A stretch of 64,000 nucleotides of DNA from Bufo bufo (lineage: Eukaryota > Chordata > Amphibia > Anura > Bufonidae): assembly GCF_905171765.1 (NCBI RefSeq), contig NC_053391.1:155057565-155121564 (forward strand), read 5' to 3'. Made by a program: the position numbers and the translations under genes. Numbering within the stretch: the first letter of the stretch is position 1; each line of letters begins with the position of its first letter. Below are positions 21,078 to 33,660 of this stretch, piece by piece. The notes beneath the pieces are model-generated. The model was not told where the DNA came from. It did not search any database and saw only the letters and a list, made by a program, of their open reading frames with translations.

Positions 21078-21277
21078 GTGGGCGTGGCTGGTTCCTGCAG
21101 CCACAGAGTGAGGTTGTGTGTTTGCTGCAGCTCCTGAACTTCCACCTCGTTAAGGCCCCAGGGAGATTTCCAACATCTTAATCCCCTGGGCGGAACCAGT
21201 CTTCTGGGGAGGTTTTTCACCTTTCTTCCCAGCCCAGGCCCTGCCGCTCCCTAGGGAGTTGGTGGGGACCTGCGGCA

Positions 21278-23677
21278 ATGACATCCAGGAAGGGTGCCCC
21301 TACTCTCCGGTCTAGGTCGGCGGTGAGTGGGGAGCCACAGCAACCGGCCAAGAGTGACGACGGTGAGGGGGTTCTACAATCAGGACGTGGCAGAGGCAGC
21401 CGAGTCTCCCCTGAGGACCTGAAGTAGCAGGCAGAGGATCAGGAGGTGTCGTCCCAGGTAGGTTGGGGGTCCCGGAGGGAGAGGGAGACTACCCAGGCCT
21501 ACAGCTCCCGCGTGGCATACCACCCCCATGAATTCAGGGAGCTGGGGCAACACCTCAAGAGCCTAAGCCTAGAGCTGAAAATGCTTAGGGCAAAGGCTAA
21601 TATTACAAACAATAAAAAAAGAGCCCCTATCTCTGAGAAAATCAAAACATTCAAAAAGGAGGTTAAGGAGGCACAGGAAAGGAGGAAAAAGCTTTTGAGT
21701 GAGAGTGGTCCCTTTAAGGAAAAACTGCTTAATGAGGAAAGGTTCCTGAAAATGGAAGAGAGAAGGAGAGGGCGGAACACAAATAACAGCGGCAGCGACA
21801 GTGAGGATGAGGATAATCGCATACATGGAATTGTGTCCAAGTCCGTCACTTCCCGGTCGGTCCGGCCGGAGCCTGCACCAGCTCCTCCTGACTCGCAGTG
21901 GTCTGTGCCAGGAGACTGCAGTATCCCTGCGCAGCAAGCGGGGTTGCCCTCATCCGAGGGAGAATCGTCCTCGGCCGCAGAGGCCTTCAGTGAAGAGGAG
22001 GACAGCAGAGGGGGAGGATTGATGGAGGAAATCCGTCAGCTGGAATCCCCTGTCCAGTTCCAGAACTTTGCTTTTGGAGATGAGCTACTAGAAGAAGAAA
22101 TCAGCATGGGAAAAAAGAAAAGCAAGAGAAACAAGAACAAGAACAAGAAAAAACAGCAGGCAGTGGAGGCACACTTCATCTATGTCTCTGCGGAGCACTT
22201 GGTGCAGGCTGAAAAATCTGTGCCGGGTACTCCGCAGGTTGATGTACCCAATCCACTGCCTGTTCAATCCAAGATGGCGCCGAACGCCGACATAAGAGGC
22301 AAAGGAAGCGGCAAAAACCCAGTTCAATCGGGAGCCTCCGGTGCTGATGGCCACTCCCCAGTGGGAGGGGGGGTGGTCCGGCGCCGGAGCTAGCTCCCGT
22401 GAAGGAGGTGGTCCCGCCCGCCGCTCTGGCTGCTGCCCTGCCTGCCGCTCCGGCGTGTAGGGTGGTGCTGGGGCGGTGTGATGGGATCGCCGTCCCTCCC
22501 ACACAAGGCAGTGGCGGCCCCGGGTCTCCGCCTGCGGTTGCAAAAGTGCTGCCCTACAAGAAAAAGGGTGGTGGAGCTCCTGCTTGGGATGGGTTTCAGG
22601 GTGGCTGACATCTTCGCCCTGATACATACCTATGGTTCCAGGGAGTTCGACATCAGCTTTGCCCGGCCGGAGGGCCTAGAGCTTTTCTGGTCCGGGTATG
22701 AGCTGGTGAAGAACTTACCGGATTGGAAGGGGTTTTTCGCCCAGGCGATAACCCGGCAGAACAACGTCAAGAAAGTGACCGTTTTGACCCGTAACGAATC
22801 GCTTTCTTCTGTTGATATTCTGACCTGGCTAAGCAGGTATGGTGACGTCCAGGGTGTACTATCCAAAAACCTGGACGAATTTGGCATTTGGTCGGGAGCC
22901 TGGACTTTCAATGTGAAGTTGAAATGTCTGGGAAGTACGGTTTCCCACATTCCATCTGCTGCCTTCATCGGCCGGGATAGGATTCTCGTTTTCTACAGGG
23001 GGCAGCCTAAGCTCTGTCACAAGTGTGGCAGCCCTTCACACTTCAGCGCCAGCTGCCAAGTGCAGAAGTGCGCGTTGTGTGGAGGGACAGGTCACCTTGC
23101 CGCATCTTGTGAGGAGATTAGGTGCAACTTGTGTGGTGTGCTCGGACACCCATTTAGTCGCTGTCCCCTCTCTGAGGTCAATGCGGCCCGAGCTCATGCA
23201 GGAGTGGGCCGGGAGGTCTCTTCGGCTGAGGCGGGTGCTGGCGGAGACAGTCGAGTTAAGGGGTCGGTGAAGACCAAGAGCGGTCCGTCCCGGCAGAGGC
23301 GGAGGGAGAGGCGCCAGGCGGAGAGGGAACAGAAGGAACCCCACCAAAATGGGGTGATGTCTGCCCCTCCCCAAGTGGCGGGCTCCCTTAGTTCAGAGAC
23401 CCTAGGGGACAGGGAGCTAAGTGCGGAAATCGAGAGACTAGACCGGGCCGATGGGACCTACATCAACAGACAAAAACGGTACTCAAAAAAGAAGAGCCCG
23501 ACCAAAGTAGCAAGGGAAGGCGTAACTGGCTCCCCTCTTGGGCTCTCCAACCGGTATCTCACTTTGGATGAGATCTCCGCCTCCTCTTCATCCGGGGAGG
23601 AGGTAAGAAGTGGGGTACCGGGGGCGAAGGTGGGAGGGCTTCCAGGAGGCCCCGTGCCCCCTCTGATGTGGATGTAA
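21278..23677 (+). pseudogene. Tx1-type ORF1 (gag-like, zinc knuckles)
   Basis: The start is the ATG at 21278 (MTSRKGAPTLRSRSAVSGEP), same frame as the long region from 21446 but broken by TAG at 21425. A coiled-coil-like basic/acidic region is at 21520-21780 (KTFKKEVKEAQERRKKLL). The frame is lost near 22390, continues in another frame (about 22395-22550) and returns, so two compensating indels are present. After that comes a folded region (FDISFARPEGLELFWSGYEL), then three closely spaced zinc knuckles at about 23010-23175: CHKCGSPSHFSASC, CALCGGTGHLAASC and CNLCGVLGHPFSRC. ORF1 would bind the LINE RNA. The zinc knuckles are intact although the ORF is not. Confidence 0.88.
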
Positions 23678-23871
23678 GGTCCCCAGAAGAGGAGGCAAAC
23701 CTGATTCCCGGAACTGGGAAAGACAGGGGCAGTACGCAAGAGGGAGCGGTGGAGACAGATGGAATGGACACCACCGTCTCTCTCAAAAGAGGACGTGCCG
23801 CCTTAGAGGATAGCCCCGGGAGGGGTATGAAGGTTGGGAAGGAAGGAGGACATTCAGCTTAAACACCAAGT

Positions 23872-26800
23872 ATGGCGGTACCCACTCAGCTGACACTGGC
23901 GACCATTAATGTCGCCAGCGTTAAATCTGATGCGGCTCGCTATACAGCCTTTGATTTTTTCAGCCGAGTTGAGGCTGATGTTTTATTTTTGCAGGAGACC
24001 AGACTGTCAAACTTGGCAGAAGTCCACAAGATGAAGAGGGAGTGGAGATCTGGGCCCTCCTTCTGGTCTCTTGCGGCTGAGTCGTATAGCGGAGGGCGGT
24101 TCTTTTCACCGTACCGGTAGAATGCCGACGGGTGGTTGAGCTGGAAATGGGGAGGTGTTTGATCTTGGATATCCTCATGAAGGGACAGGAACTGCGCCTG
24201 ATCAATATCTACGGGCCCCAGTGCAGGTGGGGCAGGAAATGTCTCTTTATGAGGATCAAGCCTTTCCTTTTTACAAGCCGGCAAGTGGTCTTTGGTGGGG
24301 ACTTTAACACCATCATAAGGTCCCAAGATAGGGGAGGCACCAGAAACCCGCTGGCTTATGATAGTATAGCTTTAAATAGCATAGCTAGTGAGGCTCGTCT
24401 GGTGGATGTCCACATTAGGCACACCCCAGACCACGGGGGTTTCACTTTCTATAGAGGAGATAGGATTAGGTCTAGAATAGACAGTTTTTTTTTTAAGGAG
24501 GAGGCTAATTTCTCGCCCTTGAGGGTTGTGGAGGTAGAATTCTCCAACCACTGTCTGATTATGTTCTCTCTGAATATTTCAGAATCCCCCCAAATGGGAA
24601 GAGGTTACTGGAAGCTGAATGCGGGAATCCTGGAGGAAGCAGAGGTAAGACAATCCTTTGAGGACTTTCTTCAGAGTCAGGTAGCTTTGCTGGATCTCTG
24701 TGACACTAAGTCAGAGTGGTGGGAGATATTCAAAGACTGGGCCCCAAAATTCTTCCGCCAGCTCTCGAGCCTCAGGTCCCTGGACAGGTACCGCCTGTAT
24801 CAGGGTCTGAGGAGGAAACTCGAAGATCTGGTCTCGACTAGGGGTAGCCGCGAGGATATCTCCAGGGTGAAATCTTTGCTCAAGAGGTGCCAGTATGATA
24901 GGCACACATCTTTAGTTTTTTGAGAGGGACTTCGGGAGGTACCGCTCGCCCGACCCCTACAGAAACTGTAAGATGTCAGTGAAGAGTAAGTTAGTGACAG
25001 GACTGGTTGACAGTACGGGTTCCCTGAACAGGTCCAGATCAGGGATCCTGGAAGTCGTCAGATCCTTTTACTCGTGTCTCTTGGGAAAGAGGGATCTGGA
25101 TCGGGACAAGATGTCGGCTTTCCTGGCTGAAATCACCCCTGAGTCAGAAGCTCACCTCTTTTTTGACGTTTTGGTAGAAGAGATCAGGAAGGAGGAAGTT
25201 ATCCTGGCGGTGGAAGGGTTAGCTCTGAAGAAGTCGCCAGGCCCGGATGGCTTAACATCCGAGTTTTATAAGACCTTTAAGGAATCTTTATGTCCCCTCT
25301 TGACTGAGGTATTCAATGAGTGTCTATCCTCGGGCACTCTGCCTCAGTCAATGAGGAGGTCAGCCCTGATCCTGCTATCAAAGGGTAAAGATCCGAGCCA
25401 TATTGAGAACTGGCGTCCCATAGCACTTCTCAATACGGACAGAAAGATTCTGGCCAAGATACTGTTTAACAGGCTGGTGAAATTTGCGCCTCAACTCCTT
25501 TCGGTGGCTCAGCATTGCTCGGTTCAAGGCCGCAGCACTTTTAGTGCTGTGCTCGGTGTCCGAGAGGCAGTGGAACAGAGTAGAGCAGGCCACTGGAGGG
25601 GGTACATGTTTTCCTTAGATCAAGCAAAGGCATTTGATCGGGTGAACCATGAGTACCTCTGGTCGGTCCTTCTGAAGTATGGCCTGCCGGGGGGTTTGTC
25701 GATTGGTTAAAAATCTTGTATGCGGGGGCGGAGAGTTTCCCGCTTGTGAACGGTTGGTCTGGCTGCCCTTTTGAGGTTGGGTCTGGCGTTCGCCAGGGTT
25801 GTCCTTTGAGCCCGCTTTTATACGTGTTCGCGATTGATCCCTTTCTTAAGAGGGTCAGTCGTGGACCGTTGGCGGGAGTCAGGATGGATCGGGCGGCGCC
25901 GAAAGCCACTCTGAGGGTAGTAGCGTACGCCGACGATGTCACCTTTTTCGTGTCCTCGAAAGGGGAGGCGGAATACGTGATTTCTGAGGTGGATCGCTAC
26001 TCGGAGGCATCTGGGTCCATGATCAACCAGGATAAGTGTGAGAGTCTCTGGCTGGGAGGGGGTGATCCAGCTTTTGATCTCCCGGACACCCTCCCAGGGC
26101 CCCAGTCATCAGCCAAAGTCCTAGGCATCCATTTCGGTCATGGGGATTATCCCACTCAAAATTGGGACGACAGGCTTAAGATCGCCGCTCAGAAGGTCGA
26201 CCAGTGGAAGGGCTGGTCTTTGACCCTCAGGGAAAGGGTGCACCTGATCAAGGCTTTCCTGCTCCCTTTGCTTATCTATTTGGGCAGTGTGTGTATCTTG
26301 CCAGAGCCTCTCTGGACTCGGGTTTACAGTCTGTTCTTCCAGCTCTTATGGGGGAATAGACTGAACCTGATCAAGAGGGAGGTGACTTACCGCACGAGGA
26401 GACTAGGGGGGTTATCTATGGTCAACCCCGTGGTGTTTCTTGTAAACACATTTGTTAAAGTAAATCTGGCGAACCTCTGGATGGAGAGGGCTTCTCCGTG
26501 GGTAGTCTCCTGCCGGGGGTGGCTTCGGCCTTTCTTCCAGGAATGGGAGACAGGAGGACAAGTGAAGGACTTGCGTACGCCTCACGGATATCTTCCGGCT
26601 TACGTCGCCCCGATTCTGAAGGTAATCCGCCGGTGGGGTTTGGAGGTAGGGGAAATCAGGACTCTGTCAAGGAGGTTCCTTGACGAGAGCGTCTTGTTGT
26701 CCCACTTCCAGAAGCCCCTGGCCCTCAAGGATTGCCCAAGCCGGGATCTAGACAAGGGGCTACAGTTGCTAAATTCTGCAAGGATCCCCTTGAAGTTTTG

Positions 26801-27269
26801 GGACTTGGCTTGGCGCTGCTTTCAAGGGAGGCTGTATGTAAGGGACAATCTGAAGTACAGGAACTCTGATGAAATGGGTTGTCCCCGGGAGGAGTGCGGC
26901 TCCATACTGGAAAGTATGGAGCACTTCCTGCTTCAGTGTCCCTTTAATACAGAGGTGTACAAACGGGTGGGAGCTTCCATTGGCTGGCCTAGGCTAGCCA
27001 GCCTCTCCTATGCGGAGTGGGCCTATGGAGTGCTCAGAGACCTGGGCAGAAGGGACCTGTGCACATGTTTTTTAGTTAGCATAGTGGTTAGGTACTACAC
27101 GTGGAACGCACGGTGTTTAGTTTCAACAAGGCAGAAAGTCCTCCCAGTGGATGAGGTGTGTAGGAACATTCTGGGGGACCTGGTGAAGGTACGATCTCTC
27201 GAGTACGAAAGACTGGGTACCAGCAGGGCCTCTCTCCTCTGGAGAGGTTTTGCTTTTAGTGTACCCTAG
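23872..27269 (+). pseudogene. Tx1-type ORF2 (endonuclease, reverse transcriptase, C-terminal finger)
   Basis: Starts MAVPTQLTLATINVASVKSD at 23872. Endonuclease motifs: FLQETRL (about 23990), INIYGP (about 24202), GGDFNTI (about 24297) and RSRIDSFFF (about 24470). The usual SDH triad near 24545 reads FSNHCL, so the acidic residue is changed to N. RT motifs: KKSPGPDGLTSEFYKTF (about 25230), NWRPIALLNTDRKI (about 25410), FSLDQAKAFDRVNHEYLW (about 25612), GVRQGCPLSPLLYVF (about 25785) and AYADDVTFFV (about 25925, intact). A C-terminal CPREEC...HFLLQC finger lies near 26880-26940. Frameshifts occur near 24105, 24915 and 25700. About 1,130 codons, the usual Tx1 size. Not functional as read. Confidence 0.92.
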
Positions 27270-28140
27270 CCTAGTAATACTCTTCCTGGTGGTGGGCTGA
27301 TATTCTCACCCTAGATTTTTGTTTTGGATAAAGTGTATGGTTTGGAAAGGCTTGCAAAGGCTGAACTTGGTCCTTCGGGAGTGGTTATGTGTGGTTATAG
27401 TAATGTTTATTGTATGGTATATTGTATATATTGTGTATAATATGTTGAAGGATAGGGTAAGCGGGGGTTAGTTAGTTAGGTTGGGTGGGTTAGGGTGAGG
27501 GGGGGGGGACACTTACAAAGTGTGGGGAGGCCTACATCCAGTCCTGGACTACGCGGACATGGGAGGACATGGGACGAGGGCTGGATGTGGGTGGTGGAGG
27601 TAGGGCTGGCCTCGGACTATGCGGACATGCAGAGGACATGAGGCGGAGGTCAGTCCTGGGGGTTTTAGTTTAGGCTAGGGAATTGCTAGGGACAGGTTAG
27701 GTTAGGGTAAGTTTGTAGTTTTTAGTGTTGTTTATATATATATAAAAAAAATAAAAATAATAATAATAATAATAAATAGAAAATAAAATAAAATAAAAAA
27801 TAAAAAAATATTATTTTTTTTGCTTAGGGGCAAGTTGCCTGGAGTTGAGTTACGGCGAAGTAGCCATATTTTCGTTTGAGTTTGATTTTATTCTGTGTTT
27901 TATTTCAATTTCTTTGGGTTAGGTTATTTCGGCCGAACCGGCTGGGTAAGTTTTATTTATTTTAGGTTATTTATTGTAGGTTATTTATTGTAGATTGTAG
28001 GTTTGTAGTTTTATGTGTAGGTATGAATGTGTGTCTGAATGTGGCTGGGGCAGCTGGAATGCTGTCTATGTTTAAGTTTTGTTTGTCTGTACTTGTAATT
28101 ATTTATGTAACGTTTTGTAATTTTATAATAAAAAAAAAGA
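27270..28140 (+). other. 3' untranslated region of the Tx1-type LINE
   Basis: No coding region. It has a duplicated phrase (GGACTACGCGGACATG near 27547 and GGACTATGCGGACATG near 27615), GT-rich sequence with TTAGGTTGGGTGGG words, a (TAA)n/(TAAAA)n microsatellite at 27745-27810 and a short terminal A tract before the target duplication. Confidence 0.8.
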
Positions 28141-28143
28141 GTT

Positions 28144-29095
28144 CCCATAGCAGAGAATCAGGCTTCATGTCATAGCAGAGAATCATGCTTCATGTCACCC
28201 ACCACTGGAACAGGCCATTGTCAGATATTTTTAGGCCCCGGCACCCAGACAGAGGAGAGAGGTCCCATAGCAGAGAATCAGGCTTCATGTCATAGCAGAG
28301 AATCATGCTTCATGTCACCCACCACTGGAACAGGCCATTGTCAGATATTTTTAGGCCCCGGCACCCAGACAGAGGAGAGAGGTCCCATAGCAGAAAATCA
28401 GGCTTCATGTCATAGCAGAGAATCATGCTTCATGTCACCCACCACTGGAACAGGCCATTATCAGATATTTTTAGGCCCCGGCACCCAGACAGAGGAGAGA
28501 GGTCCCATAGCAGAGAATCAGGCTTTATGTCATAGCAGAGAATCATGCTTCATGTCACCCACCACTGGAACAGGCCATTGTCAGATATTTTTAGGCCCCG
28601 GCACCCAGACAGAGGAGAGAGGTCCCATAGCAGAGAATCAGGCTTCATGTCAAAGCAGAGAATCATGCTTCATGTCACCCGACACTGGAACAGGCCACTG
28701 TCAGATATTTTTAGGCCCCGGCACCCAGACAGAGGAGAGAGGTCCCATAGCAGAGAATCAGGCTTCATGTCATAGCAGAGAATCATGCTTCATGTCACCC
28801 AACACTGGAACAGGCCATTGTCAGATATTTTTAGGCCCCGGCACCCAGACAGAGGAGAGAGGTCCCATAGCAGAAAATCAGGCTTCATGTCATAGCAGAG
28901 AATCATGCTTCATATCACCCACCACTGGAACAGGCCATTGTCAGATATTTTTAGGCCCCGGCACCCAGACAGAGGAGAGAGGTCCCATACCAGAGATCAG
29001 GCTTCATGTCATAGCAGAGAATCATGCTTCATGTCACCCAAAACTGGAACAGGCCACTGTCCGATATTTTTAGGCCCCGGCACCCAGACAGATGA
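28144..29095 (+). repeat. Array of eight 120-bp repeats of hAT element 2
   Basis: The monomer is exactly 120 bp in the central copies and identity is very high (a few substitutions such as CACCAC/AACACT and CATTGT/CATTAT). Each unit contains two copies of the phrase GCAGAGAATCA followed by GGCTTCATGTCA or TGCTTCATGTCA. This is the target array of the Tx1-type LINE. Its open frames are repeat artefacts. Confidence 0.95.
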
Positions 29096-29218
29096 GAGGT
29101 TCATTCAACTTTGGGTTGCCCCGCAATATAATGGTAAAATGAAAATAAAAAAAGGATTGAATGAGGAAGTGCCCTGGAGTACAATAATATATGGTTAAGG
29201 GGAGGTAGTTATAAATGT

Positions 29219-32200
29219 CTAATCTGCACAAGTGATGGACATGTCCTGTGGGATCCATGCTTGGTTCATTTTTATGAACGTCAGCTTGTCCACATTGGCT
29301 GTAGACAGGCGGCTGCGTTTGTCTGTAATGACGCTCCCTGCCTTGCTGAATACACGTTCAGACAAAACGCTGGCCGCCGGGCAGGCCAGCACCTCCAAGT
29401 CATAAAAGGCTAGCTCTGGCCACATGGACAATTTGGAGACCCAGAAGTTGAATGGGGCCGAACCATCAGTCAGTACGTGGAGGGGTGTGCACAGGTACTG
29501 TTCCACCATGTTAGTGAAATGTTGCCTCCTGCTAACACGTTCCGTATCAGGTGGTGGTGCAGTTAGCTGTGGCGTGTTGACAAAACTTTTCCACATCTCT
29601 GCCATGCTAACCCTGCCCTCAGAGGAGCTGGCCGTGACACAGCTGCGTTGGCGACCTCTTGCTCCTCCTCTGCCTTCGCCTTGGGCTTGCACTTGTTCCC
29701 CTGTGACATTTGGGAATGCTCTCAGTAGCGCGTCTACCAACGTGTGCTTGTACTCGCGCATCTTCCTATCACGCTCCAGTGTAGGAAGTAAGGTGGGCAC
29801 ATTGTCTTTGTACCGGGGATCCAGCAGGGTGGCAACCCAGTAGTCCGCACACGTTAAAATGTGGGCAACTCTGCTGTCGTTGCGCAGGCACTGCAGCATG
29901 CAGTCGCTCATGTGTGCCAGGCTGCCCAGAGGTAAGGACAAGCTGTCCTCTGTGGGAGGCGTATCGTCATCGTCCTGCATTTCCCCCCAGCCGCGCACCA
30001 GTGATGGGCCCGAGCTGCGTTGGGTGCCACCCCGCTGTGAACATGCTTCATCCTCATCCTCCTCCACCTCCTCCTCATCCTCATTCTCGTCCTCCTCGTC
30101 CTCCAGTAGTGGGCCCTGTCTGGCCACATTTGTACCTGGCCTCTGCTGTTGCAAAAAACCTCCCTCTGAGTCACTTCGAAGACACTGGCCTGAAAGTGCT
30201 AAAAATGACCCCTCTTCCTCCTCCTCCTCCTCCTGGGCCACCTCCTCTTCCATCATCGCCCTAAGTGTTTTCTCAAGGAGACATAGAAGTGGTATTGTAA
30301 CGCTTATAACGGCGTCATCGCCACTGGCCATGTTGGTGGAGTACTCGAAACAGCGCAACAGGGCACACAGGTCTCGCATGGAGGACCAGTCATTGGTGGT
30401 GAAGTGGTGCTGTTCCGCAGTGCGACTGACCCGTGCGTGCTGCAGCTGAAACTCCACTATGGCCTGCTGCTGCTCGCACAGTCTGTCCAGCATGTGCAAG
30501 GTGGAGTTCCACCTGGTGGGCACGTCGCATATGAGGCGGTGAACGGGAAGGCCGAAGTTGCGCTGTAGCGCAGACAGGCGAGCAGCGGCAGGATGTGAAC
30601 ACCGGAAGCGCGCACAGACGGCCCGCACTTTATGCAGCAGCCCTGACATGTCGGGGTACTTGTGAATGAACTTCTGCACCACCAAATTCAGCACATGCGC
30701 CAGGCAAGGGATGTGCGTCAAACCGGCTAGTCCCAGAGCTGCAACGAGATTTTGCCCATTATCGCACACCACCAGGCCAGGCTTGAGGCTCACCGGCAGC
30801 AACCACTCGTCGGTCTGTTGTTCTTTACCCCGCCACAACTCCTGTGCGGTGTGGGGCCTGTCCCCCAAACATATGAGTTTCAGAATGGCCTGCTGACGTT
30901 TACCCCGGGCTGTGCTGAAGTTGGTGGTGAAGTTGTGTGGCTGACTGGATGAGCAGGTGGAAGAAGAGGAGGAGGAAGCCGAGTAGGAGGAGGAGGCAAC
31001 AGGAGGCAAAGAATGTTGCCCTGCGATCCTTGGCGGCGGAAGGACGTGCGCCAAACAGCTCTCCGCCTGGGGCCCAGCCGCCACTACATTTACCCAGTGT
31101 GCAGTTAGGGAGATATAGCGTCCCTGGCCGTGCTTACTGGTCCACGTATCTGTGGTTAGGTGGACCTTGCCACAGATGGCGTTGCACAGTGCACACTTGA
31201 TTTTATCGGATACTTGGTTGTGCAGGGAAGGCACGGCTCTCTTGGAGAAGTAGTGGCGGCTGGGAACAACATACTGTGGGACAGCAAGCGACATGAGCTG
31301 TTTGAAGCTGTCTGTGTCCACCAGCCTGAATGACAGCATTTCATAGGCCAGTAGATTAGAATTGCTGGCATTCAGGGCCAGGGATCGAGGGTGGCTAGGT
31401 GGGAATTTACGCTTTCTCTCAAATGTTTTTGAGATTTAGAGCTGAACGCTGCCATGTGACATGGTTGAGATGCTTGGTGACGGAGGTGGTGGTGGTGTTG
31501 GTGGTACACCCTCTGTTTGCTGGGCGGCAGGTGCCAACGTTCCTCCAGAGGCGGAAGAAGAGGCTGAGGCGGCAGCAGCAGAAAAGGTAGCAGGGGGAGC
31601 CTGAGTGAGTTCCTTGTTTTTAAGGTGTTTACTCCACTGCAGTTCATGCTTTGCATGCAGGTGCCTGGTCATGCAGGTTGTGCTAAGGTTCAGAACGTTA
31701 ATGCCTCGCTTCAGGCTCTGATGGCACAGCGTGCAAACCACTCGGGTCTTGTCGTCAGCACATTGTTTGAAGAACTGCCACGCCAGGGAACTCCTTGAAG
31801 CTGCCTTTGGGGTGCTGGGTCCCAGATGGCGGTGGCCAGTAGCAGACGGACTCTCTTGGGGGCGGGTGTTCTGCTTTTGCCCACTGCTCCCTCTTTTGCT
31901 ACGCTGTTGGCTCGGTCTCACCACTGCCTCTTCCTCCGAATTCTGAAAGTCAGTGGCACGACCTTCATTCCATGTGGGGTCTAGGACTTCATCGTCCCCT
32001 GCATCGTCTTCCACCCAGTCTTCCTCCCTGACCTCCTGTTCAGTCTGCACACTGCAGAAAGACGCAGCAGTTGGCACCTGTGTTTCGTCATCATCAGAGA
32101 CGTGCTGAGGTGGTATTCCCATTTCCTCATCATTAGGAAACATAAGTGGTTGTGCGTTAGTGCATTCTATCTCTTCCACCCCTGGGGAAGGGCTAGGTGG

Positions 32201-32623
32201 ATGCCCTTGGGAAACCCTGGCAGCAGAGTCTTCAAACAGCATAAGAGACTGCTGCATAACTTGAGGCTCAGACAGTTTCCCTGATATGCATGGGGGTGAT
32301 GTGACAGACTGTTGGGCTTGGTTTTCATGCGCCATCTGTGCGCTTTCTGCAGAAGACTGGGTGGGAGATAATGTGAACGTGCTGGATCCACTGTCGGCCA
32401 CCCAATTGACTAATGCCTGTACCTGCTCAGGCCTTACCATCCTTAGAACGGCATTGGGCCCCACCAAATATCGCTGTAAATTCTGCTGGCTACTGGGACC
32501 TGAGGTAGTTGGTTCACTAGGACGTGTGGCTGTGGCAGAACGGCCACGTCCTCTCCCAGCATCAGAGGGTCCACTAACACCACCACGACCATGTCCGCGT
32601 CCCTTACTAGATGTTTTCCTCAT
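29219..32623 (-). pseudogene. hAT transposase of element 2, 1,134 codons with one nonsense codon
   Basis: ATG at 32623 (MRKTSSKGRGHGRGGVSGPS). One frame runs to the stop at 29219, broken only by TAA at codon 396 (31436-31438). Order: Arg/Gly-rich N-terminus, acidic region about 170-230, BED finger about 280-330 (C297, C300, H321, H326; VVCTLCHQSL, MTRHLHAKH), LAYEMLSFRLVDTDSF (from about codon 425), TTDTWTSKHGQGRYISLTAH, LAHVLNLVVQKFIHKYPDM, DVPTRWNSTLHMLDRL, two very acidic runs, LLDPRYKDNVPTLLP and the C-terminal dimerisation region WPELAFYDLEVLAC, SVLSERVFSKAG, LTFIKMNQAWI. It would bind the element's ends and catalyse cut-and-paste transposition. Only the single stop separates it from a full open frame; no indel is evident over 3.4 kb. 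Splicing around the stop or a downstream start at codon 429 cannot be excluded. Confidence 0.92.
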
Positions 32624-32744
32624 TGTTACCGTTCACCACAATAAGAAAAAAATTTGGCCCAATGTATTGAATTCAAATTCAGGCCTTTTTTTTACAGGCA
32701 CCTAACACTATCTGGCTATCTATTTAGGTACCGTATTACACTAA

Positions 32745-33660
32745 TACAGGCACAACAGTAACGACAGATTTAGCTGAATATAAATTGTAGGCCTATTATT
32801 TAGGCGCTGGGTGACAGGTATACGTTTACGGACAGAATTATTTAAACTTGGAAATGCACGGTAGCGTGTGAAGTTATTGAGGATGACACTATCCGCACCT
32901 TCAATCTAATATACCCTTTTATGGATAGATTTAACCTTGGCCTGATAGTAATTCTCTAAATTTGTGGTTTCTGCTCTAAGTTAGGAATTGTATTTCAACC
33001 CAGAACAAAAACTGTGCTTTGGCAGACACTAAATAGATTGACCAGCCACAGCAGTATCAACAGATTTAGCTGAATATAAATTGTAGGCCTATTATTTAGG
33101 CGCTGGTTGACAGATATACGCTTACGGACAGAATTATTTAAACTTGGAAATGCACGGTAGCGTGTGAAGTTATTGAGGATGACACTATCCGCACCTTCAA
33201 TCTAATATACCCTTTTATGGATCAATTTAAACTTGGCCTGATACAGCAGAAAAAATATATTTAGGGGATTGGTAAGTTGGGAATTGTATTCAACCCAGAA
33301 CAAAAACTGTGCTTTGGCGGACACTAAATAAATTGACCAGCCTCAGCAATAAACATAGATTTAGCTGAATATAAATTTTAGGCCTATTATTTAGGCGCTG
33401 GGTGACAGGTATACGTTTACGGACAGAATTATTTAAACTTGGAAATGCACGGTAGCGTGTGAAGTTATTGAGGATGACACTATCCGCACCTTCAATCTAA
33501 TATACCCTTTTATGGATCAATTTAAACTTGGCCTGATACAGCAGAAAAAATATATTTAGGGGATTGCTAAGTTGGGAATTGTATTCAACCCAGAACAAAA
33601 ACTGTGCTTCGGCAGACAGCAGACAGTATTACAATTGGCTAGCCACAGCTGAAACACCAG
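32745..33660 (-). repeat. Three ~293-bp repeats upstream of the hAT 2 transposase
   Basis: The phrase GATTTAGCTGAATATAAATT, then AGGCCTATTATTTAGGCGCTGG, recurs at about 32768, 33060 and 33355. Units share TGCACGGTAGCGTGTGAAGT and CTATCCGCACCTTCAATC. They lie between the transposase start and the right terminus, where a promoter would be expected, so their role may be regulatory; that is inference. Confidence 0.9.

Larger units (their letters stand above)
21078..28143 (+). mobile_element. Tx1-type LINE inserted in the hAT repeat array
   Basis: A ~7.07-kb two-ORF LINE with GC-rich 5' region, zinc-knuckle ORF1, endonuclease/RT ORF2 and an A-rich 3' end (28130-28139). The flanks are two copies of one array segment: GATCCCATAGCAAAGAATC with GCAAAGAATCAGGC at the 5' side and TTCCCATAGCAGAGAATC at the 3' side, about 25 bp with two differences, so a TSD of roughly 20-25 bp. 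Full length and non-truncated. In Xenopus laevis Tx1L is known to occupy a fixed site inside a DNA transposon (Tx1D); the arrangement here is analogous. Confidence 0.9.

Noticed and set aside
22088..22627. Minus-strand open frames opposite Tx1 ORF1
   Set aside because: GC-rich antisense shadows of ORF1; no domain.
28144..29095. 293-codon open frame over the 120-bp array
   Set aside because: 120 is divisible by three, so one open frame is copied through the array. It has no independent coding evidence.
30000..30450. Plus-strand serine-rich frame opposite the hAT transposase
   Set aside because: It is the antisense of the acidic Glu/Asp codon runs of the transposase.
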